A stretch of DNA of 10,285 bases from Candidatus Parabacteroides intestinavium (GTDB lineage: Bacteria > Bacteroidota > Bacteroidia > Bacteroidales > Tannerellaceae): positions 1 through 10,285 of the forward strand of contig DWYO01000302.1 of assembly GCA_019118725.1 (NCBI GenBank), written 5' to 3'. The notes below the pieces were generated by a model that saw only the letters and a list, made by a program, of their open reading frames with translations, ran no database searches and had not been told where the DNA came from. Both the position numbers and the translations under genes were made by a program. The first letter of the stretch is position 1. Each line of letters begins with the position of its first letter. Positions 1 to 8,569 of this stretch are shown piece after piece.

Positions 1-89
1 AATGAAATCGATGTAAATAAACAATAAAAAGAAAGCAAATACCGATGAAAAGTAGCATTTTTATCAGATCAAAGAAACAAGAAAGAAGG
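1..89 (+). other. A-rich leader upstream of gltB
   Basis: This stretch precedes the first gene and is very A-rich, as is usual for translation initiation regions in Bacteroidetes. Short frames close at TAA 14-16 and TAA 25-27. Either could be the tail of an upstream gene cut by the window edge, but too little is present to tell. I see no TAnnTTTG -7 box and no hairpin here, so the operon promoter probably lies outside the window. An ATG at 45 is in frame with gltB and could be its start; see the gltB entry. Confidence 0.4.
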
Positions 90-3000
90 ATGCCTCATCA
101 GCAAGGACTTTATGACAAGGCAAACGAGCACGATGCTTGTGGCGTAGGCATGATTGTTAATATTCACGGGAACAAATCACATGAATTGGTAGATGCCGCT
201 CTGAAAGTATTGGAAAATATGAAACATCGAGGAGCAGAAGGAGCGGATAACAAAACCGGAGACGGAGCCGGGATTCTATTGCAGATTCCGCATGAATTCA
301 TCCTTTTACAAGGTATTCCCGTCCCGGAAAAAGGAAAATACGGAACGGGGCTGGTCTTTCTTCCTAAAAAGGAAGACAAGCAAGCGGAGATTCTCCGGGT
401 CATGATCGAAGAAATTGAACGGGAAGGACTTTCTTTAATGCATTTGCGCAGCGTTCCGGTCAACTCGTCTATCTTGGGGAAAAGCGCCCGCGAGACGGAG
501 CCGGACATCAAGCAGGTATTTATCACCGGGGCTTCGGATGCGGGTAACCTTGAACGCACACTTTATATCATCCGAAAGAAAATTGAAAAACGGATTACCG
601 ATCCGGATTTCTATATCGTTTCGCTCTCAAGCAAAAACATTGTCTATAAGGGGATGCTCTCTTCCGTACAGGTACGTGAGTATTTCAAGGATCTGACGCA
701 GCCTTACTTCACCAGCGGACTGGCCATTGTGCACTCTCGTTTCAGCACCAATACATTCCCGACCTGGAGTCTGGCTCAGCCTTTCCGCTTATTGGCGCAC
801 AACGGAGAAATCAACACCATCCGGGGAAACAGAGGTTGGATGGAGGCTCGTGAGAGTGTATTGTCTACCCCTTTGCTGGGTAATATTAAAGATATCCGGC
901 CTATCCTGCAACTCAATATGAGCGACAGTGCTTCTTTGGATAATGTGTTGGAGTTTTTCGTCATGTCCGGATTAAGTCTTCCTCATGCAATGGCTATGCT
1001 CATTCCGGAATCGTTCAACGATAAAAATCCGATTAGCGAGGATTTAAAGGCTTTCTATGAATATCATTCCATATTAATGGAGCCTTGGGACGGACCGGCG
1101 GCTCTGTTATTCAGTGACGGACGGTATGCCGGCGGGATGCTTGACCGGAACGGATTGCGTCCGGCCCGTTATCTGATTACCAAAAATGACATGATGGTCG
1201 TGGCCAGTGAGGCGGGTGTCATCAACTTTGAGCCGGAGACAATCAAGGAAAAGGGAAGATTGCAGCCCGGAAAAATTTTATTGATTGATACGCAGGAGGG
1301 ACAGATCTATTACGATGCCCAATTGAAAGAACAACTTGCTTCGGCCAAACCTTATCGACAATGGTTGTCGTCCAACCGTATCGAGCTGGATGCCTTGAAA
1401 AGCGGCAGGAAGGTGACTAACGTGGTAGACGAATTCGGACGTAAGCTCCGGGTGTTCGGATTCACACGCGAGGATATCGAGCGGACTATCACGCCTATGT
1501 GCGTAAACGGGAACGAGCCGATAGCCTCGATGGGAAATGATACCCCCTTGGCAGTATTATCGGAGAAGCCTCAGCTTTTATTCAATTATTTCCGCCAGCA
1601 ATTTGCCCAAGTGACCAACCCGCCCATCGATCCGATACGCGAGGAACTGGTCATGTCGCTCATCGAATATATCGGGGCTGTAGGTAACAATATCCTGCTT
1701 CCGGACGAAAGCCATTGCAAGATGGTTCGCCTGCCTCATCCTATCTTGAACAACACGCAATTGGATATTCTCTGCAATATCCGGTATAAGGGGTTCAAGA
1801 CGATCAAGCTCCCCATGTTATTCGAAGTCGGACGAGGTAAAGCCGGATTGCAAGAGGCTCTTTCTTCGTTATGCAAGAAAGCGGAGGAGTCTGTTGCTGA
1901 AGGAGTAAACTATATTATCTTATCCGACAGAGAAATAGATGCCGGTCATGCGCCCATTCCTTCTTTACTGGCTGTAAGTGCCGTGCATCATCACCTGATT
2001 TCGGTACAAAAACGGGTGCAAACCGCATTGATTGTTGAAAGCGGGGAAATCCGCGAGGTCATGCATGCCGCCCTGTTGTTGGGGTATGGGGCCAGCGCCA
2101 TCAATCCATACATGGCTTTTGCCATTCTGGATGACCTGGTAAAGAAAGGGGATATACAGATGAATTATGAAACCGCAGAGCAGAACTATATAAAAGCAAT
2201 CTGCAAAGGGTTGTATAAGATCATGAGTAAAATGGGAATCAGTACGATCCGCTCTTACCGAGGAGCCAAAATATTCGAGGCGGTAGGGCTGAGTCAGGAA
2301 TTGCTGAAAAACTATTTTGGTACGCCTTGCTCGTCTATCGGAGGCATTGGATTGAACGAGATTGCCCAAGATTATATGACTTTCCATTCCGCCGGATACC
2401 TATCCGAGCAGGCCGATGATTTATTGCCCAATATCGGCCAGTTCTCTTATCGTAAAGATGGAGAGGCGCATGCCTGGAATCCGGAGACTATCAGTGCCTT
2501 GCAACTCGCGACCCGCTTGGGGAGCTATGATAAGTTCAAGGAATTCACCGCCCGGGTAGACCACAAAGAAAGGCCTATCTTCCTCCGGGACTTTTTCCGG
2601 TTCAAGAGGAATCCTATACCGGTCGAACAAGTGGAGCCTGTCGAAAATATCGTCAAGCATTTCGTTACCGGAGCCATCTCATTCGGAGCTATCAGTAAAG
2701 AGGCGCACGAGGCATTGGCCTTGGCCATGAATAAGCTGGGGACACGAAGTAACACCGGTGAAGGTGGCGAGGATGCCATACGCTTCCATGACACCTACGA
2801 TGACATCTCTTTATGCAGCAAGACAAAGCAGGTGGCTTCGGGACGTTTCGGGGTAACCGCTGAGTATCTGGTAAACGCGGAAGAGATACAAATCAAAATC
2901 GCCCAAGGTGCAAAGCCGGGTGAAGGAGGACAGCTCCCCGGATTCAAGGTAGATGATGTCATTGCGCGCACACGCCATTCCATTCCGGGTATCTCGCTCA

Positions 3001-4562
3001 TTTCTCCGCCCCCGCATCATGACATCTATTCTATCGAAGATTTGGCGCAATTGATTTTTGACCTGAAGAATGTCAACCCGAAGGCAAAAATCAGCGTTAA
3101 GTTGGTGGCAGAAAGCGGAATCGGAACCATTGCCGCCGGGGTGGCCAAAGCCAAAGCCGACCTGATAATCATCTCTGGCGCCGAAGGTGGAACGGGGGCT
3201 TCGCCCGCCTCATCGGTACGTTATGCCGGAATCTCTCCGGAAATAGGATTGAGCGAGACGCAACAGACATTGGTTCTAAACGGTCTCCGCGGACAGGTAC
3301 GTTTGCAGACCGACGGACAACTCAAGACCGGACGCGACGTGATTTGTATGGCGCTTTTAGGGGCTGAAGAATTTGCGTTCGGTACGGCGGCGCTTATCGT
3401 GTTAGGGTGTGTTATGATGCGCAAATGTCATGCCAACACCTGCCCTGTAGGAGTCGCTACCCAAGACCCCAAATTACGGGAGCATTTCCGGGGACATTAT
3501 CAATACGTCATCCATTATTTCCGCTTTCTGGCACAAGAGGTCCGTGAATACCTGGCGGAAATGGGGTTCACCCGATTGGACGAGATTGTAGGCCGGACAG
3601 ATCTAATAGACATCGCCCACCCTGCCTCCGAGACAAAAGCGGCCCTGTTGGACTTCAGTCAATTACTGCATAAGGTAGACAACGGAGCATCATTGCATCA
3701 CGTCACAGCGCAAAAACATGACATTGATCATGTCCTGGACGTCACCTTGATCTCGTCTTCCAAAGAGGCTCTTGAAAACCGCAAAGAAGTTTCTTTGGAA
3801 TATGCCATAGCTAATACAGACCGTTCTGTGGGAGCCATGCTCTCCGGTGTTGTCGCTTCCCGGTACGGACAGGAAGGATTGCCCGACCAGACGATTCAGG
3901 TGAAATTCAAAGGTTCTGCCGGACAAAGTTTCGGCGCGTTTCTGGCGCATGGAATCAGCTTCAAGTTGGAAGGCGAAGCGAACGATTATTTAGGAAAAGG
4001 ATTAAGCGGAGGCCACATTTCCGTGCAACCGCCTGTCCGTAGTGATTTTGCCGCGGAAGATAATGTCATCGTGGGTAACACGCTATTGTACGGAGCAACA
4101 AGCGGCGAGGTTTACATCAACGGACGTGCAGGCGAACGCTTCGCGGTCCGGAACTCAGGAGCCATAGCTGTAGTAGAAGGCGTAGGGGATCATTGCTGCG
4201 AATACATGACCGGCGGACGGGTCGTTGTCCTGGGAGAGACCGGACGCAATTTTGCCGCCGGAATGAGCGGTGGAGTGGCTTACGTTTGGGACAAGAATCA
4301 CAATTTCGATTATTTCTGCAATATGGAGATGGTAGAACTCTCGCTATTGGAAGATGCTACCGCCCGGAAAGAATTACATGAGCTCATACGGAAACAGTAT
4401 CTCTTCACCGGTTCGGAACTGGCACGCAAAATGCTCGATGACTGGAATCATTACGCGGATGACTTCATTCAGGTAATCCCCATCGAATACAAAAAGGTAC
4501 TTGCTGAAGAACAAATGCGCAAGCTCCAGCAGAAAATAGCAGAAGTGCAAAGAGATTATTAA
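90..4562 (+). CDS. gltB: Glutamate synthase (GOGAT), large/alpha subunit
   Basis: This subunit hydrolyses glutamine and passes the ammonia through a tunnel to 2-oxoglutarate, giving two glutamates; electrons come from the GltD subunit. It is cytosolic. Starting at ATG 90 the protein has 1490 residues, the normal family length. The order of domains is complete. An N-terminal Ntn-type glutaminase has its nucleophile at Cys17 (context EHDACGVG), with HSRFSTNT at 215 and AHNGEINT around 236. A central domain follows. The FMN/synthase barrel has GAISFGAIS at 861, GAEGGTGASP at 1030 and the 3Fe-4S ligands Cys1107, Cys1113 and Cys1118 (C-x5-C-x4-C). The C-terminal GXGXG beta-helix has GSAGQSFG at 1275. 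In the family Cys becomes the N-terminus after propeptide removal, so about 16 residues would be cleaved. An in-frame ATG at 45 would add 15 basic, A-rich-encoded residues; ATG 90 fits homologous N-termini better, but a GAAGG directly abutting it is too close to act as a ribosome-binding site. No frameshift is seen. Confidence 0.97.
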   Translation: MPHQQGLYDKANEHDACGVGMIVNIHGNKSHELVDAALKVLENMKHRGAEGADNKTGDGAGILLQIPHEFILLQGIPVPEKGKYGTGLVFLPKKEDKQAEILRVMIEEIEREGLSLMHLRSVPVNSSILGKSARETEPDIKQVFITGASDAGNLERTLYIIRKKIEKRITDPDFYIVSLSSKNIVYKGMLSSVQVREYFKDLTQPYFTSGLAIVHSRFSTNTFPTWSLAQPFRLLAHNGEINTIRGNRGWMEARESVLSTPLLGNIKDIRPILQLNMSDSASLDNVLEFFVMSGLSLPHAMAMLIPESFNDKNPISEDLKAFYEYHSILMEPWDGPAALLFSDGRYAGGMLDRNGLRPARYLITKNDMMVVASEAGVINFEPETIKEKGRLQPGKILLIDTQEGQIYYDAQLKEQLASAKPYRQWLSSNRIELDALKSGRKVTNVVDEFGRKLRVFGFTREDIERTITPMCVNGNEPIASMGNDTPLAVLSEKPQLLFNYFRQQFAQVTNPPIDPIREELVMSLIEYIGAVGNNILLPDESHCKMVRLPHPILNNTQLDILCNIRYKGFKTIKLPMLFEVGRGKAGLQEALSSLCKKAEESVAEGVNYIILSDREIDAGHAPIPSLLAVSAVHHHLISVQKRVQTALIVESGEIREVMHAALLLGYGASAINPYMAFAILDDLVKKGDIQMNYETAEQNYIKAICKGLYKIMSKMGISTIRSYRGAKIFEAVGLSQELLKNYFGTPCSSIGGIGLNEIAQDYMTFHSAGYLSEQADDLLPNIGQFSYRKDGEAHAWNPETISALQLATRLGSYDKFKEFTARVDHKERPIFLRDFFRFKRNPIPVEQVEPVENIVKHFVTGAISFGAISKEAHEALALAMNKLGTRSNTGEGGEDAIRFHDTYDDISLCSKTKQVASGRFGVTAEYLVNAEEIQIKIAQGAKPGEGGQLPGFKVDDVIARTRHSIPGISLISPPPHHDIYSIEDLAQLIFDLKNVNPKAKISVKLVAESGIGTIAAGVAKAKADLIIISGAEGGTGASPASSVRYAGISPEIGLSETQQTLVLNGLRGQVRLQTDGQLKTGRDVICMALLGAEEFAFGTAALIVLGCVMMRKCHANTCPVGVATQDPKLREHFRGHYQYVIHYFRFLAQEVREYLAEMGFTRLDEIVGRTDLIDIAHPASETKAALLDFSQLLHKVDNGASLHHVTAQKHDIDHVLDVTLISSSKEALENRKEVSLEYAIANTDRSVGAMLSGVVASRYGQEGLPDQTIQVKFKGSAGQSFGAFLAHGISFKLEGEANDYLGKGLSGGHISVQPPVRSDFAAEDNVIVGNTLLYGATSGEVYINGRAGERFAVRNSGAIAVVEGVGDHCCEYMTGGRVVVLGETGRNFAAGMSGGVAYVWDKNHNFDYFCNMEMVELSLLEDATARKELHELIRKQYLFTGSELARKMLDDWNHYADDFIQVIPIEYKKVLAEEQMRKLQQKIAEVQRDY

Positions 4563-4658
4563 GGAATCGACGAGAAAACAAGAAACAGGTCTTGTCTGCT
4601 TATATACTTGTTTACTTGTATACTAAATAATAACAACGAATCAATTAAAAACAAGAAT
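4563..4658 (+). promoter_or_regulatory. gltB-gltD spacer with alternative short pairings
   Basis: This 96-base spacer is AT-rich. ACAAGA at 4578-4583 and TCTTGT at 4590-4595 form a 6-bp stem with a 6-base loop. A second ACAAGA at 4651-4656, three bases before the gltD ATG, is also complementary to the same TCTTGT. ACTTGT occurs twice, at 4606-4611 and 4614-4619. TATACTTG at 4603-4610 differs by one base from the Bacteroidetes -7 box, but I see no convincing -33 element at the right distance. The spacer could tune the GltB:GltD ratio, or it may simply be AT-rich linker; the pairings are short. Confidence 0.25.
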
Positions 4659-6014
4659 ATGGGAAATCCAAAAGCATTCTTAACGACACCCCGGATAGAA
4701 GCCGGCTATCGCCCGATACATGAACGGATAGCCGACTTCGGGGAAGTAGAGCAAACATTGAATACCAGCGAACGCAAGTTGCAGGCTTCACGCTGCATGG
4801 ATTGCGGTGTACCCTTCTGCCACTGGGCTTGCCCGTTAGGAAACCGGCCACCCGAATTCCAAGACGCGCTTTATAAAGGGAAATGGCTGGAGGCTTACCG
4901 CATACTTGCCCAGACAAATGACTTTCCGGAATTTACCGGCCGTATCTGTCCGGCATTGTGCGAAAAAAGCTGCGTACTGAATTTAAGCATGAATGCACCG
5001 GTAACCATTCGTGAGGATGAGGCCGCCATCATCGAAGCAGCTTTCCGGGAAGGGTATGTTCAACCCGGCCATTATCCGCGAAACGGGATGCGGATAGCGG
5101 TCATCGGCTCGGGGCCTGCAGGCCTGGCAACAGCCAACCAGCTCAACCGGCGCGGCTATGAGGTGGTACTTTTTGAAAAATCGGAATATATCGGTGGCTT
5201 GTTACGATTCGGCATACCTAACTTTAAACTCCATAAACCCATTATCGACCGGCGGCTTCAGGTTATGAGAGAAGAGGGCATCACTTTTCAAACAGATACC
5301 GAAATCGACCTGACTCATCTGCCGGACGGATTTGATGCCTATTGCATCTGTACCGGAACGCCTCAAGCCCGCGACCTGGCTATCCCAGGACGCGATTTGA
5401 AAGGCATCCATTTCGCCATGGAGATGCTGGCGCAACAGAATCGCATACTGGCCGGACAGACATTTGCGGAAAAAGAACGCATCACGGCAAAGGGGAAACA
5501 TGTGCTTGTCATAGGGGGAGGCGATACAGGTAGCGACTGCATCGGGACCAGTAAACGGCAGGGCGCACTGAGTGTAACGCAAATAGAAATCATGCCCAAG
5601 CCTCCGGTAGGGCATAATCCGGCAACGCCCTGGCCTCAATATCCGGTCATATTAAAAACAAGCAGCAGCCATGAAGAGGGATGTGCACGTCGATGGAGCT
5701 TGTCGTCCAAACGCTTTATCGGGAAAAACGGACAGGTATGTGGCGTAGAGGTGGAGGAAGTGAAATGGACTCCTGCCCCTGACGGAGGCCGCCCTGTCAT
5801 GAGCCCGACCGGACGTAAAGAGGTCCTGAAGGCTGACCTCGTGTTATTGGCGATGGGATTCCTGAAACCGGAACTTCCCCCTCTGCCGGAAAACGCATTT
5901 GTGGCCGGAGACGCGGCAACCGGGGCAAGTCTGGTCGTAAAGTGTATCGCCTCAGGACGAAATGCCGCCGCCCAAATAGACCATTACCTTTCTAGCAAAA
6001 AACAAACAAATTAA
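4659..6014 (+). CDS. gltD: Glutamate synthase, small/beta subunit (NAD(P)H-oxidising)
   Basis: This subunit oxidises NAD(P)H on FAD and sends electrons through 4Fe-4S clusters to GltB, forming the holoenzyme with it. The protein is 451 residues, normal for the family. The N-terminal iron-sulfur region has Cys46, Cys49, Cys54 and Cys58 (CxxCx4Cx3C) and a second group at Cys97, Cys101 and Cys105. The FAD dinucleotide-binding motif GSGPAG is at 150-155, the NAD(P)H-binding motif GGGDTG at 286-291, and a C-terminal GDAATGAS motif closes the FAD site. Whether NADPH or NADH is used cannot be read safely from sequence; NADPH is usual. I chose ATG 4659 because MGNPKAFL is a typical family N-terminus; a TTG at 4608 in the same frame would add 17 Asn-rich residues encoded by the spacer and is unlikely. 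gltD follows gltB and lies 20 bp before asnB. Confidence 0.97.
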   Translation: MGNPKAFLTTPRIEAGYRPIHERIADFGEVEQTLNTSERKLQASRCMDCGVPFCHWACPLGNRPPEFQDALYKGKWLEAYRILAQTNDFPEFTGRICPALCEKSCVLNLSMNAPVTIREDEAAIIEAAFREGYVQPGHYPRNGMRIAVIGSGPAGLATANQLNRRGYEVVLFEKSEYIGGLLRFGIPNFKLHKPIIDRRLQVMREEGITFQTDTEIDLTHLPDGFDAYCICTGTPQARDLAIPGRDLKGIHFAMEMLAQQNRILAGQTFAEKERITAKGKHVLVIGGGDTGSDCIGTSKRQGALSVTQIEIMPKPPVGHNPATPWPQYPVILKTSSSHEEGCARRWSLSSKRFIGKNGQVCGVEVEEVKWTPAPDGGRPVMSPTGRKEVLKADLVLLAMGFLKPELPPLPENAFVAGDAATGASLVVKCIASGRNAAAQIDHYLSSKKQTN

Positions 6015-6034
6015 TCATTAAACAGCATTGAACC

Positions 6035-7717
6035 ATGTGTGGAATAGCAGCTATATTCAATATAAAAGAACAGACTCCGGATTTACGCGGCAAAGCGCTG
6101 TCCATGGCTAAAAAGATCCGCCATCGCGGACCAGATTGGAGTGGAATTTATTGCGGAAGGTCGGCGATACTCGCACACGAACGCTTGTCTATCGTAGACC
6201 CGCAAAGCGGCGGACAACCGCTTTACTCTCCCAACCGGAAACAGATTCTCGCCGTAAACGGAGAGATCTACAATCATCAGGAAATACGCAAAAAGTACCA
6301 GGGGAAATATGCTTTCCAAACCGGAAGCGATTGCGAAGTTATCCTTGCGCTCTATCAAGATAAAGGCATAAACTTTCTGGAAGAACTGAACGGCATCTTC
6401 GCTTTTGCCTTATATGACGAGGAGCGGGACGAGTTTCTCATCGCTCGCGACCCGATAGGCGTTATTCCTTTATACATCGGATCGGATAAAGAGGGAAAAA
6501 TTTATTGCGCCAGCGAGCTCAAGGCGCTTGAAGGATTCTGCGATTCTTACGAGCCTTTTCTTCCGGGGCATTACTACTCGAGCCGCGAAAGGAAAATGAT
6601 CCGCTGGTACCAGCGCGACTGGATGGAATACAAGGAGGGGCCTTACCCGCTTGATCATGCCGGGACCTGCCATCTGCTCAGAGAATCACTCGAATCAGCC
6701 GTGCGCCGGCAGTTAATGAGTGATGTCCCTTACGGGGTATTGCTTTCCGGAGGGCTGGACAGTTCGGTTATCTCCGCCATCGCCAAGAAATATGCTTCCC
6801 GGCGTGTCGAAAGCAACGGACAGCAAGAAGCTTGGTGGCCTCAACTCCATTCTTTCGCCATCGGACTGAAAGGAGCTCCGGATTTGGCGAAAGCCCGTGA
6901 AGTGGCCGATTTTATCGGGACCGTTCATCACGAAATCAATTATACGATCCAAGAGGGCCTGGATGCCTTACGAGACGTCATCTATTTCATCGAGACGTAT
7001 GATGTAACTACCGTCCGGGCTTCAACCCCGATGTATCTTCTAGCTCGTGTCATCAAAAGCATGGGGATTAAAATGGTATTGAGCGGTGAAGGGGCCGATG
7101 AGATATTCGGCGGTTATCTTTACTTCCACAAAGCCCCTGACGCAAAAGCGTTCCACGAAGAAACCGTACGCAAGCTTTCCAAACTTCATCTTTATGATTG
7201 CCTGCGTGCCAACAAATCGCTGGCCGCCTGGGGAGTGGAAGGACGAGTCCCTTTCCTCGACAAAGAATTTCTGGATATCGCCATGCGCATCAACCCGAAA
7301 GAGAAAATGTGCCCCGGGAAAACCGTTGAGAAGAAAATTGTTCGTGAAGCGTTCGCGGATATGCTGCCAGAAAGCATTGTCTGGAGACAAAAAGAGCAAT
7401 TCAGCGACGGGGTAGGCTATAGCTGGATTGACACCCTGAAAAGCCTCACCTCCCAAGCCGTGAGTGATGAGGAAATGAAGCATGCGGCAGAGCGTTTCCC
7501 GATCAATCCGCCGCGCAACAAGGAGGAGTATTACTACCGCCGCATCTTTGCCGAGCATTTCCCCGGGGACAGTGCAGCCCGAAGCGTCCCGAGTGTGCCT
7601 AGCGTAGCCTGTTCTACGGCCGAGGCTCTTGCCTGGGACGAGTCGTTCAAGCACATCAACGAGCCCAGCGGACGGGCCGTTGCCGGTGTACATGAACAAG
7701 CCTACAAGAATCAGTAA
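6035..7717 (+). CDS. asnB: Asparagine synthase, glutamine-hydrolysing (class B)
   Basis: The enzyme makes asparagine from aspartate, ATP and glutamine, through a beta-aspartyl-AMP intermediate, releasing glutamate, AMP and pyrophosphate. The protein is 560 residues, close to E. coli AsnB. The start is fixed by MCGIAAIF, since Cys2 is the glutaminase nucleophile after Met removal. The glutaminase half contains HRGPD at 30-34, Arg50 in HERLSIVD, NGEIYN at 75-80 and Asp99 in GSDCEVI. The synthetase half has the pyrophosphate loop SGGLDSS at 238-244 and SGEGADE with Glu352, followed by a GRVPFLD motif. All expected catalytic residues are present. It begins 20 bp after gltD and ends 13 bp before dapF, so translation is probably coupled along one transcript. 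Its glutamate by-product rejoins the pool made by GltBD. Amidotransferases acting on other acceptors share this fold, but length and motifs fit true AsnB. Confidence 0.96.
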   Translation: MCGIAAIFNIKEQTPDLRGKALSMAKKIRHRGPDWSGIYCGRSAILAHERLSIVDPQSGGQPLYSPNRKQILAVNGEIYNHQEIRKKYQGKYAFQTGSDCEVILALYQDKGINFLEELNGIFAFALYDEERDEFLIARDPIGVIPLYIGSDKEGKIYCASELKALEGFCDSYEPFLPGHYYSSRERKMIRWYQRDWMEYKEGPYPLDHAGTCHLLRESLESAVRRQLMSDVPYGVLLSGGLDSSVISAIAKKYASRRVESNGQQEAWWPQLHSFAIGLKGAPDLAKAREVADFIGTVHHEINYTIQEGLDALRDVIYFIETYDVTTVRASTPMYLLARVIKSMGIKMVLSGEGADEIFGGYLYFHKAPDAKAFHEETVRKLSKLHLYDCLRANKSLAAWGVEGRVPFLDKEFLDIAMRINPKEKMCPGKTVEKKIVREAFADMLPESIVWRQKEQFSDGVGYSWIDTLKSLTSQAVSDEEMKHAAERFPINPPRNKEEYYYRRIFAEHFPGDSAARSVPSVPSVACSTAEALAWDESFKHINEPSGRAVAGVHEQAYKNQ

Positions 7718-7730
7718 ATTCCAAAAAGAA

Positions 7731-8537
7731 ATGAAGATAAAATTTACCAAAATGCAAGGAGCCGGCAATGATTACATTTATGTCAATACCTTGAAGTACC
7801 CGATTGCCGACCCGGAAAGAGTAGCCATCGAATGGAGCCGCCCGCACACCGGGATAGGAAGCGACGGACTGGTACTCATCGGTGCCTCCGAAAAAGCGGA
7901 TTTCAGCATGCGTATATTCAATGCCGACGGTTCTGAAGCCAAAATGTGCGGAAACGCAAGCCGATGTATCGGGAAGTATCTGTATGAATACGGGATGACC
8001 GACAAGACACGGGGCATAACGCTCGAAACCCTCTCAGGCATCAAGACCCTGAACCTGCATACCAACGGGAAAGACCGGGTCACTTCCGTCACGGTAGATA
8101 TGGGCAAACCCGCTGACATCCATCCGGTATGTCTGGGCAAGGATTATCCTTTCGCGGAAGGGATAGCCGTATCCATAGGAAATCCCCACTTGGTTATCTT
8201 TGTGGAGGACCTGAAGCAGGTCGATTTGCCCGAGGTGGGTCCGATATTGGAGCATCATCCTTTGTTTCCCGACCGGGTCAATGTGGAATTTGCCCAAGTG
8301 AAAAAAGATGCTTATATTCGGATGCGAGTTTGGGAACGTGGCTCCGGCATAACCCAGGCTTGCGGAACCGGAGCCTGCGCCACCTCCGTGGCCGCTTCGT
8401 TTTGCGGAAAATGCGGCCGGGAAAACGACATCGAAATGGATGGCGGGACATTGCACATCGCATGGGACAAGACGGATGGCACACTCCAAATGACCGGTCC
8501 TGCCGTAAAGGTATTCGATGGCGAAATAGATATATGA
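7731..8537 (+). CDS. dapF: Diaminopimelate epimerase
   Basis: This cofactor-independent epimerase converts LL-diaminopimelate to meso-diaminopimelate, the lysine precursor and peptidoglycan cross-linking residue. The protein has 268 residues, near the usual 270-280. The two catalytic cysteines are both present: Cys73 in MCGNASRC and Cys211 in ACGTGACA, serving as the acid/base pair. The N-terminus MKIKFTKMQGAGNDYIYV is typical and sets the start at ATG 7731, with an A-rich stretch just before it. In-frame ATG 7692 and TTG 7629 lie inside the end of asnB and would add residues not found in the family. The gene sits 13 bp after asnB and 32 bp before dapL, whose product makes its substrate, so the two are probably co-expressed although the gene order is the reverse of the pathway order. 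Confidence 0.96.
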   Translation: MKIKFTKMQGAGNDYIYVNTLKYPIADPERVAIEWSRPHTGIGSDGLVLIGASEKADFSMRIFNADGSEAKMCGNASRCIGKYLYEYGMTDKTRGITLETLSGIKTLNLHTNGKDRVTSVTVDMGKPADIHPVCLGKDYPFAEGIAVSIGNPHLVIFVEDLKQVDLPEVGPILEHHPLFPDRVNVEFAQVKKDAYIRMRVWERGSGITQACGTGACATSVAASFCGKCGRENDIEMDGGTLHIAWDKTDGTLQMTGPAVKVFDGEIDI

Positions 8538-8569
8538 AATGAAAATCAATACACATAACCCCAAAATAT

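Noticed and set aside
4608..4658. N-terminal extension of GltD from a TTG start
   Set aside because: It adds 17 residues encoded by AT-rich spacer; the family N-terminus begins at ATG 4659.
7629..7730. N-terminal extension of DapF overlapping asnB, from TTG 7629 or ATG 7692
   Set aside because: The added residues are an out-of-frame reading of the asnB end; MKIKFTKMQGAGND at 7731 is the normal DapF start.
7040..7768. 242-residue open frame on the minus strand across the asnB end and dapF start
   Set aside because: It is a shadow of asnB with no family resemblance and no promoter seen.
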